Source of the DNA: Ananas comosus
Lineage: Eukaryota > Streptophyta > Magnoliopsida > Poales > Bromeliaceae
Assembly: GCF_001540865.1 (NCBI RefSeq)
Contig: NC_033638.1
Span: forward strand, 955,140-1,019,139
Length of the DNA stretch: 64,000 nt
Reading direction: 5' to 3'
Shown here: one piece after another, positions 55,916-64,000 of the stretch
Layout: every line of letters begins with the position of its first letter
Numbering within the stretch: position 1 is the first letter of the stretch
Made by a program: the position numbers and the translations under genes
The notes under the pieces: generated by a model
The model's database searches: none
The model's input: the letters and a program-made list of their open reading frames with translations, nothing else
Told to the model about the DNA's origin: nothing

Positions 55916-57089
55916 TATTTTACTTTTGGTAAGAGTAGATGTGAAGTCGACTACTGTCGGCAACAATCCGCTGCGTCGCCTTCCAACTACTGACTGATAA
56001 AGCCAAGGACAGCTTAACCGCATCATGACGTTGAAATTCGTGCTGATTTTTTTTTTTTTTTTTTTTTTCTGAAAGCCTCAGATGCGGGGACGTGTGTTAT
56101 TTTTATCTCAATTTAATAATTTATTAGATATTTATAAATTTTTAAAAAGTAATTATAATTTTCGAATAAAAATAAAACTAACATGTGATGATAAATAAAG
56201 ACTTTTTTTAATAAGGTATCGTTCGGTTAAAATTTTTATTCCTTTTTAATTCTGACTCCAAAGTACGAAGGCTGGTTGGCCGAGTCATTTTTGCAGCTGC
56301 GGAGACTGGTTGAGTCGAGTCATAATTGAGACTTGTAAGCACTATATCTATATATTTGAAGTGAATTGATTGTGAATTTTTTACAACTCGAGCTTTTGGA
56401 TTTAATAGTTAGCGCCAACGATTTGACAGATTTGCTTTCAATAAGTCGTACTTAGGTTTCGTTTAGAATTGTAGAAAAATAACAATATGTGCGCTGAAAA
56501 AGTACAACGGAAAAAATACGCTACTTGTTATTGTACATAATATCGCGTTACTTATATCAATGAGTCGGTTATGATATATTTTTTAACCCCTCATTGAAAA
56601 AAGCAAAAGCATATCTCTATATATATTTTCACTCCAACTCTGTTTTATTTATTAAAATTAGATAGGTCTTAGAACCAAAGGGGCCCCTATACTCCTGTAG
56701 CTGCAGTTTCATTTTAAATGTGGATATGGAAAATGAAATGAAAACAAATTTTTTTAAAAAAATCTCTTTTTTGGCTGTAAATACCCACTTCTATTGTTGG
56801 TTTACTGTCGCTTCACCTTCGGTCAAAACTCAAAATCTTCAAAATAACATTATTAACTTCGGCCCACCGTAAGTCAAATTCATTTACAGAAAAAAAAAGT
56901 GAGAAAAAATAATAGCTTATTAACAATAGAAAATTTGAATTTTTACATCATTTACTTTCTCAAAAAAACCAACAAAGCTCAAGCAACTTTAGTTCCACAA
57001 TTATACAAATACAAATAAACAGCGAAAGAGAAATAATTTTTAACCTAAATTTTAATTTATCTGAAAATCTACTTCAACTTGAAATTTAT
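55916..57089. other. Intergenic DNA; decayed MITE at 56450-56690
   Basis: No gene is seen. 56450-56690 looks like a decayed relative of the MITE at 39058. A T run lies at 56047-56068. Confidence 0.35.
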
Positions 57090-57950
57090 CTTCAGCGAAA
57101 CCCGAACTTTTTGAATTATTGCAATTAAGTTCTATAAATCAATTTAGTTAACTAAATATTGATATATCACGAATGTAAAAGTGATGTACTAGTATTATAA
57201 TTGATAATATGCCAATTATTAAGATATCATATCACTTTTACATCAGCGATATATAAATATTTAGTTAACTAAATTAAGTGGTGGGACCTAATTATAGTAA
57301 TTCTAAAAGTTCGAGCCACAAATTAAAATTTATCCAAATAAAAAAAAAAAAAAAAAGTGTTAGGCCAAACAGGCACAGAGCCTATGCCGAAACCGGATTC
57401 GGGCTCCAAATGTGTTAATTTGATTCGGGTTGGACCAAGTAATGTAATGGTGTCCCGGACTTTAGCCATGAATAGGGCTCGACCCAATCCGACCCGGCCC
57501 GACCCGGCCCATCACATTTGTAGTTCAAGTTATGCACCCAATTATCTACATATAATGTGCATCAAGTTACAAGTTTATGGGTGTTCTTTCTTTGCCTGGG
57601 TAGTGAACCATTATGCAGTTCTTAAGCAAGATGCGTTAACGGGTCAGATTCGGGTCGGATTCATTGCAGAAACAAAGTAGTTTGATTTGTATCTTACGGA
57701 ATCTCATGTTAATACTAATTTTAAGTGGTTTCCTAATTTAATTAACTAAATACTAACGTGTCACTGATGCAGAAGAATGTTATAGTGTTATAATTGATAA
57801 AGTGGCAAGATTAAAATACCACATCACTTCCACATCGATCAATATATTAATATTTAGCCAACAAAAAGAAAACTTGACTGTAATAATTTAAAAAATTCAA
57901 GCCAGAAATTACTATAAATTAATATTTGAATACCAAACTGGCTATGCCTC
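57090..57950. repeat. Pair of direct repeats flanking a GC-richer block
   Basis: 57120-57320 and 57730-57930 share 'TTTAGTTAACTAAATA', 'TATTATAATTGATAA' and 'CATCACTTCCACATC' type phrases. The middle (57355-57690) carries GACCCGGCCCGACCCGGCCC, as in hAT MITE interiors, and a 107-residue ORF with no known domain. Confidence 0.4.
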
Positions 57951-57974
57951 ATAGTTTGAGGACCAACATTGCAT

Positions 57975-58325
57975 TTTACCATTGGGTAACTTCAAATAGC
58001 TCCCTGTGGTTTAGCTTATTTTTATTTTGCCACCCCATGATTCAAAAAAAATTTACTTTGCCCCATGTGGTTTAGTTTATTTTTACTTTGTCATTCTGTG
58101 GTGCAAAAAAGTTGCACTCACCCTTCCAATGGTTTAGCCCATTTTTTTTTACTTTGCCTTTCCGTGGCTTTAAAAGAAATTTACGCTGACACCTTATCTC
58201 ATATAAATTTTTTTGATAAATAAAAATATAAATTAAACTACAGTAGAATAAAATGAAATATTTTGAGCTGCAGAGTGACAAAGCAAAAATAAGCTAAACG
58301 ACGGAGAGCGCAATTTGAAGCTCAC
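57975..58325. mobile_element. TIR MITE, family D
   Basis: 'CCCTGTGGTTTAGCTTATTT' at 58003 against 'AAAATAAGCTAAACGACGGA' at 58286. Repeated internal 'TTTACTTTGCC' phrases. Confidence 0.5.
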
Positions 58326-58394
58326 CCTTTATAATTTTTAATAAGATCATAATTAAGGGTCGTTAACACTAGGGGACCATTATCAAATATAACA

Positions 58395-58660
58395 TCAAAC
58401 ATACATATATCGAGTCCGGCTACTATGCTATCAATAGCACCAAGTGCTTGGTGTTACCAAATTTTTCACCGTTAGATATATTTATTTTATCATTTTCATC
58501 CGTTCGATCATACTATTCAATCAATTACACACTCAATTTTGAAGGACCACTGTCATCCTAACCGCACATCTTTTTATCAAAAGACCGAAAACCTAATAGT
58601 ATCAACGACTTAGTATTGTTATTCTCTCTCTCTCTCTTTCTCTCTCTCTCTATATATATA
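58395..58660. mobile_element. Microsatellite-associated hairpin MITE
   Basis: From GTCCGGCTACTATGCTATCA with the hairpin core CACCAAGTGCTTGGTG (58439) to a matching but decayed right hairpin and (CT)n/(TA)n (58625-58655). It contains the family blocks 'CCGTTAGATATATTTATTTT', 'CACACTCAATTTTGAAGGACC' and 'CATCCTAACCGCACATC'. Confidence 0.65.
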
Positions 58661-58865
58661 ATGTAAAATCAAACTGAGTTGGGGTAAAGTTTAGGTTCGA
58701 ATTCGGGTCAGGTATATCTAAATTCAGATTCGACGGATTTTGTTTTTGATATTTATATTCGAAACTATATTCGTTCAGTATCGAATAAATATGCTTAATT
58801 CGGATTCTAATTCGAATTCGTATAAAATTGGGGATATTTGTACCATGCACATCCCTAATCCCCAT
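58661..58865. mobile_element. hAT-like MITE fragment
   Basis: Repeats of 'TTCGGATTC' type on both strands and an end 'GTACCATGCACATCCCTAAT'. Overlapping ORFs are compositional. Confidence 0.4.
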
Positions 58866-59629
58866 ACTGAGGGTTTTATGACTTTATCCCACAAGAAAGA
58901 ATTTAAGTGTCGTAGCATGGAGGCGTGCTGGAAATTTGCATGTACGGTACGATACTGTGCGTACCGAACTATGCCAATGCATGCCGATCACAAAAAATAT
59001 GTGTGCCGACACATAATGGTATGAAATATTTATTTTCTTTAGCAATAAATTATGATAATTATTTATTATGTATTTTTATCAAGTATGTTGAACTTTATTA
59101 AAAAAATTACTTACTAATTTTAAGAATAGAGAGTTTTGAGTTGTATCTTCGGCACGAAAGTTGTATCGTATCGATATCTTGCTGACACAATACAGCACGA
59201 TGGATACGGCTCGTGTTAATACATATTTTAATCCTGGCCCACAAGTGACGCTCGTAACATTGACGTGTAACCATTGAATTCAAAATGATGTACTATAAAT
59301 TTTGTGCAACGTTACTCTTTTTAATTATTTTTTATTTACTATTTATTATTATTATTATTATTATTATTCAGATGGTCCCTACAGCATGCATGTGATGCAC
59401 AATTAATGATGAAAAAGAATATAAAAAGAATGAAGCTTTGAACGGAAGGAAAAAAAAAAAGTTTTTTTCGGCCCACGTGGCGTGCTCTGGAAAGTTCTAG
59501 TGGCCACCAAATTTTGACTTGATAAATACGTAAACGTGAAAAGTGCACGAAACTATGTTCTCTTTTGACTCAATAACTCCATCATTAAAAAAATTATTTT
59601 AATACTTAATTTTTTAATTTATATAATAT
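58866..59629. other. Intergenic DNA with (ATT)n microsatellite
   Basis: (ATT)n at 59341-59368. No gene is seen. Confidence 0.4.
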
Positions 59630-59885
59630 TATATATAGAGAGAGAATAGCTACTATATTTTTATGAATATAAATTTTTTTATACTAATAAATTTTTGGTA
59701 GCTGGACGAAAGAATGCGCTGTTAGGATGATTGTGGCCCCTAGGGTTGAGCGGGTGGTTGGTTGAATAGTATGATCTAATGGTGAAAATGATCAAAAGGT
59801 AGATCTAACGGTTGAAAACTTATAAGCATAAATGGATCTATACTCATAAGAGTATAGTAGCCAGACTATATATATCTATATTTAT
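59630..59885. mobile_element. Microsatellite-associated hairpin MITE
   Basis: TATATAGAGAGAGAATAGCT ... AGAGTATAGTAGCCAGAC with TA repeats on both sides. In the middle are 'GATGATTGTGGCCCCTAGGG' and 'AGATCTAACGG', the inverse of the 58395 interior. Confidence 0.6.
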
Positions 59886-59889
59886 ATCT

Positions 59890-60640
59890 ATACTATATAT
59901 AAAAGCACATAGGAATTCCGACAATGACAGACAGAATCCAAAAAGGAATAAAAAAATATTCCCTATATTTTTTAGGAACAAACCGGGTATGATCACTTAC
60001 TTAAAAAAATTTCAAATAAGAACGAATGGTTATAATTAATCTGTTAAAAAGTAGCATTATTATCCATCTATAAAAGAATCCAAAAAGAAATAAAAGAATA
60101 TTCCCTATATTTTTTACGACCATATATGATCACTTAATTAAAAAAATCTCAAATAAGAATGAACAGTTATGATTAATCTGTTAAAAATAGCATTCTTATC
60201 CATCTATAAATCCAATCTTACAAACGGTTGTGTCAATTAAAAATGAACGGTTCACTTAATTAAAATAATCTCAAATCAGAACGAACAGTTATGATTAATC
60301 TGTTAAAAAATAGTATTCTTATCCAAAAATTTTAATTTATAGTGGATAAAAATTAAATTTTAAATTTTGAAATAAATATGAATTAAATTTTGATGCTTTT
60401 TGTTTTAAAAATAGCATTCTTATCCATCTATAAATCCAATCTTACAAACGGTTGTGTCAATTAAAAATGAACGGTTCACTTAATTAAAATAATCTCAAAT
60501 CAGAACGAACAGTTATGATTAATCTGTTAAAAAATAGTATTCTTATCCAAAAATTTTAATTTATAGTGGATAAAAATTAAATTTTAAATTTTGAAATAAA
60601 TATGAATTAAATTTTGATGCTTTTTGTTTAAAACACATAT
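59890..60640. repeat. Tandem array with a near-perfect 224-base duplication
   Basis: 60181-60404 and 60405-60628 look identical or almost so. Two more diverged copies precede them (59940-60060, 60061-60180), sharing 'ATTCCCTATATTTTTTA' and 'ATCTGTTAAAAA.TAGCATT'. AT-rich, non-coding. Confidence 0.7.
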
Positions 60641-60899
60641 TTAAATTTTAGATCATCAGAAATAAAAAATATATATAAATATTTAATATATGTAAAAAAA
60701 TATAGAATATTACAAATATTTTCTAATAAAATATAACATGAATTTATAAATTATAAATTTTTAAATAAATATAATGTGTAAATTTATATTGATTTAAAAT
60801 AAATTAAAATAATTGTNTAACCGCATATCTTTTAATCCAATGGCTAAAAATCTACAAGCACCAATAACTTGGTACTTTTAAAAGCATAGGAGCTCAATT

Positions 60900-61525
60900 C
60901 TATATATATATATATATAGTGTGGAACTACTATACTTTTGAAAGTATAAAGGAATTGGTACTTTTAGCCACCATTTGGTTCAGGATTAAGTAAAAACTTG
61001 TTATTCCAGGGATAGAGTTAAGTTCAGGGTTAAGGTAAGATTAGAGTGAATTTGTGTTTGGTTGAGAATTCGGTTTAGTCCAGATATAGGTAAAATAGTG
61101 TTTGGTTGGAGTAGGTGGGATAAGAAGGATAGTGGGTAAAATAGTGTTTTGTTTGGTTGGAGTAGTGAGGTGGGGTAAGGTTAGCTAATCCCATTCCAAA
61201 TAGGCTATTCTGGAATAGCCGATTTGGGATCGGGTTAGCTAGCCCCACCTCCGAAATTGGGTGTTTGGGAATAACTTCAGAGTTAAGGGGTTATTCTACC
61301 CCTTAACCCCGAACCAAATGGGTGCTTAACTTTTAGCCCTTAAATCAAAAATTGTAGGGTAGGATGATAGTGGTCCTCTTTAGAGTTGAGTGGTCCCCCT
61401 AAGATAATAATATTAATCCAAAGGTCAGAAATTGTCAAAAAGGTTGATCAAATGGCCAAAAAGTTAAAAGCGCAAATTCTTTTGTGTTTTCGATTGTATA
61501 GTAGCTCTAATATATATATATAGAA
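60900..61525. mobile_element. Hairpin MITE with a second MITE inserted
   Basis: (TA)n at 60901-60918, then TGTGGAACTACTATACTTTT. The right end is TTTCGATTGTATAGTAGC and (TA)n at 61511. Inserted at about 60965-61330 is a GTTTGGTT-type MITE with ends CCACCATTTGGTTCAGG and CCCGAACCAAATGGGTG. Confidence 0.6.
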
Positions 61526-61747
61526 TTAGGCTAGAATACTATTAATAACACCAAGTCATTGGTGCTATTAAGTTTTCAACCTTTGGATAAAGCGATGTGC
61601 AGTTAGGGTGATAGTAGTCCCCTAGGGTTGAGTGGGTGGTTTGTTGAATAATAAGATCTACTGAGTAGAAATGATCAGAGCGGTAGATCTAACAGCAGAA
61701 AACTTGGTAGCACCAAGTGCTTGGTGCTATCGATAGCATTGTAGCCG

Positions 61748-61760
<13 letters not shown>
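61526..61760. mobile_element. Hairpin MITE
   Basis: Left hairpin core CACCAAGTCATTGGTG (61543), right core CACCAAGTGCTTGGTG (61716), ending GCATTGTAGCCGG and (TA)n. The middle holds 'GATAGTAGTCCCCTAGGGTT'. Confidence 0.65.
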
Positions 61761-61807
<47 letters not shown>

Positions 61808-62060
61808 TAGAGCTACTATGCTATCGGAAGTATAGAGAATCTGATGCTTCCAACTTTTTGACCATTGGATTAAAAATTATACGGTTGGGATGATTGCGGT
61901 CCCCCCAGGGTTGAGTAGTATCCCTAGGATTGAGTGTTCCCCACAGGTTAATAATATTAATCCAAAGATTATAAATGATTAAAGGGGTTGATCTAAAGGC
62001 CAAAAAATCGGAAACACCAGATCCTCTATGCTTCCGATAGCATAGTAACTCTATACTATA
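61761..62060. mobile_element. Hairpin MITE after a (TA)n run
   Basis: (TA)n at about 61750-61804, then GTGTAGAGCTACTATGCTAT. Hairpin core GGAAGTATAGAGAATCTGATGCTTCC type on the left (61830) and its counterpart on the right (62008). It ends CATAGTAACTCTA and (TA)n. The core differs from its neighbours. Confidence 0.6.
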
Positions 62061-62064
62061 TATA

Positions 62065-62612
62065 TAGAGAGTTAGGCTGTTATACCATCAGTAGCACGGA
62101 GGACTCCGTGCTACCAAATTATTTTTAATGATGCGGCTTCTAAATCGACGATCGGCTCCGCTAGACTTGATCTATACTATTGAAAGTATTTGAAAACTAA
62201 ATTTCATAATTTTTCGGTATCATTACCTATCAAACGAGTAGTCTAAAAATGAACGGCTGAAAATGAAAATCTCATAAAAAATAGTGATAAAGAATTCAAA
62301 TTTCAAATCGGAAGTATTGGTCTTGATATTGATGTTAAGTAGAATTTTTTATTAAATTTTCATCTAATTTGGATACTTCTATACCGTTGAACTTAAAAAC
62401 GCATCATATCTACCATTAAAATTGTTAATTTTGGAACCTTTTGATCACTAGCCAAATGATGTTGAAAAATTATGAAATTTAGTTTCCAAATACTTTTAAT
62501 AGTGTAGATCAAGTCTAACGGAGCCGATCGTCGATTTGAAAGCCGCATCATCGAAAACAATTTGGGATCACGGAGGCCTCCGTGCTACCGATAGTATCCA
62601 GCCTAGATCTAT
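62065..62612. mobile_element. Foldback element with 145-base arms
   Basis: Left arm from TTAGGCTGTTATACCATCAG with core CACGGAGGACTCCGTG. Right arm with core CACGGAGGCCTCCGTG, ending CGATAGTATCCAGCC. The arms also share GATGCGGCTT / AAGCCGCATC and 'CGACGATCGGCTCCG' / 'CGGAGCCGATCGTCG'. A second, gap-truncated copy is at 63331-63745. Confidence 0.7.
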
Positions 62613-62639
62613 ATATCTATATATATATATATATTAATA

Positions 62640-62899
62640 TATATATAGTCCGCTGGATAACTGTTGTAGCATCAAACGTTTGGTTGCTATCAAGTTTTTC
62701 GCCGTTAGATTTAATCCTTGACGATTTTCACTTCGTTAGATTAATTTATTAAACCAATAACCACTCAACCCTAGGGGACCCGTATCATCCTAACCGTACA
62801 TATTTTCATCCAAAAAGACGAAACCTAGTAGCACCAATAGTTTGGTGCTATTGATAGTATTCCAGCCTAACTCTCATCTCTCCTTCTCTCTCAGATCGG
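62640..62899. mobile_element. Hairpin MITE
   Basis: GTCCGCTGGATAACTG; left core with CAAACGTTTGGTTG, right core CACCAATAGTTTGGTG (62835). Contains 'CCACTCAACCCTAGGGGACC' and 'CATCCTAACCGTACAT'. Confidence 0.65.
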
Positions 62900-62963
62900 N
62901 NNNNNNNNNNNNNNNNNNNNNNNNNNNNNNNNNNNNNNNNNNNNNNNNNNNNNNNNNNNNNNN
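62900..62963. other. Assembly gap (Ns)
   Basis: 64 Ns within the hairpin-MITE cluster. Confidence 0.99.
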
Positions 62964-62989
62964 TTTATACTTCCGATAGCACAGTAGCC

Positions 62990-63257
62990 CTGCTATATAT
63001 ATATATATATATATACATACATGTATATGCTACTGTGCTATTAGGAGCATACTAACCACCCATCAAGTTTGATGGGTGGTTAGAATAAGAGAGGGAGGAG
63101 ATATTAGAGAGAAATTGGGTGTCTCAATTTCTTTTCTTCTTGAATTTTTCTCCAATATCTTTTTTCTCTCTTATTTTAACCATCTATCAAACTTGATGAG
63201 TGGTTAAAAAGTTAACAGCACAAGGGCTGCTGTGCTCCTAATAGCTCAGTAGCCCTG

Positions 63258-63262
<5 letters not shown>
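62990..63262. mobile_element. Hairpin MITE, different interior
   Basis: (TA)n then GCTACTGTGCTATTAGGAGC; right end AGCACAAGGGCTGCTGTGCT, 'CCTAATAGCTCAGTAGCCC', (TA)n at 63259. Interior 'CACCCATCAAGTTTGATGGG' and its inverse at 63180, unlike the other elements. Confidence 0.6.
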
Positions 63263-63305
<43 letters not shown>

Positions 63306-63330
63306 NNNNNNNNNNNNNNNNNNNNNNNNN
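63306..63330. other. Assembly gap (Ns)
   Basis: 25 Ns directly after a (TA)n run. Confidence 0.99.
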
Positions 63331-63952
63331 TGTTTAGAAATCAAATTTCATATATTTTTGATATTATTCTCTTATCAATCGAGTGGACACAAAAATGAAC
63401 GGCTGAAAATGAATATTCTTTAAAAAATGATGATAGGAGTTTTGTAGTCAAGATCAAGAGTATAGATCTTATTTTAAATACTTTAAAGAATTTTCTAACA
63501 AAAAATCAATTGATTTGGATATCTTTACGCCGTTAAACGAGAAAACGTCTCATATCGACCATTAAAATTATAAATTTTGAAACCCTTTGATCATTAGGCA
63601 AATGATGTCGAACAGATTTGAAATTTGATTTCTATATATTTCAAGTGGCATAGATCATGTTCAACGATTCCGATCGTCGATTTGGAGACTCTATCATCGA
63701 AAACAAATGGGTGGCAACGGAGTCCATTTGCTTTCGATAGTATTCTAGCTCAACTCTGCGTTTGGTGCTATCAAGTTTTCCGCCGTTAGATTTATCTCTT
63801 TTATCATTTTCATCCGTTCGATTATACTATTTAACTAACCACCCACTCAACTCTAGAAGACCAACATCATCCTAACCGTATATCTTTTAATCCAAGGGTA
63901 AAAAACTTAATAGCACCAAGTCATTGGTGCTATTAATAGTATTCCAGCCTAG

Positions 63953-63960
<8 letters not shown>
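63331..63960. mobile_element. Foldback element (truncated) plus hairpin MITE
   Basis: 63331-63745 matches the interior and right arm of the element at 62065 ('CGATTCCGATCGTCGATTTG'). 63750-63955 is another hairpin MITE with right core CACCAAGTCATTGGTG (63917), ending ATAGTATTCCAGCC before (TA)n. Confidence 0.6.
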
Positions 63961-63991
<31 letters not shown>

Positions 63992-64000
63992 AAAAGTGTC

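Noticed and set aside
57357..57680. 107-residue ORF with RPNPTRPDPAHH
   Set aside because: Made by GACCCGGCCC repeats typical of hAT MITE interiors; no domain.
59890..60640. Regularly repeated units suggesting a CRISPR-like array
   Set aside because: Units are over 100 bases, AT-rich and tandem without spacers, in a plant nuclear genome.

Overview
This is a stretch of plant nuclear DNA, AT-rich and dominated by transposable elements. The gene families and the repeat types suggest a monocot; a pineapple-like (commelinid) genome is my guess and not something the sequence proves. Scattered single Ns and two N runs (62900-62963, 63306-63330) show a draft assembly. Four loci look like real protein genes, all widely conserved plant housekeeping-type genes. 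They are not an operon and I see no shared pathway.

Layout: (1) 1-300 holds the first exon of a minus-strand 3beta-hydroxysteroid dehydrogenase/decarboxylase that leaves the window on the left. (2) 300-14100 is a transposon bed: a nested hAT-like element, Helitron ends, a CACTA terminus, two solo LTRs of one family in opposite orientations with perfect 5-bp target duplications, several MITEs, and a gene exon fragment split by one of the solo LTRs. (3) 14150-24500 is a plus-strand gene for a small ubiquitin-like protein (94 residues, three coding exons). A dead PIF/Harbinger transposase, a MITE and a 2.2-kb solo LTR lie in its upstream or first-intron region, and a TRIM retroelement lies in a later intron. 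(4) 24560-41400 has no convincing gene: TRIMs, tRNA-derived SINEs, TIR elements, a 2.8-kb tandem duplication and a hAT MITE with a perfect 8-bp target duplication. (5) 41440-47450 is a plus-strand, membrane-anchored P-loop sulfotransferase gene with large repeat-filled introns. (6) 49096-52060 is a minus-strand gene for a GPI-anchored secreted protein of the At5g19250 type, with two coding exons. (7) 52300-64000 is repeats again. It ends in a dense cluster of short elements that sit in (TA)n microsatellites and end in hairpins whose paired core sequence differs from element to element.

Most of what can be learned here concerns repeat biology: solo LTRs and SINEs with exact target duplications, TRIM elements recognisable by their initiator-tRNA primer site, a Helitron-type end beside a captured exon, and the microsatellite-associated hairpin elements. 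All gene names rest on protein motifs read by eye and on remembered family members; no database search was run.
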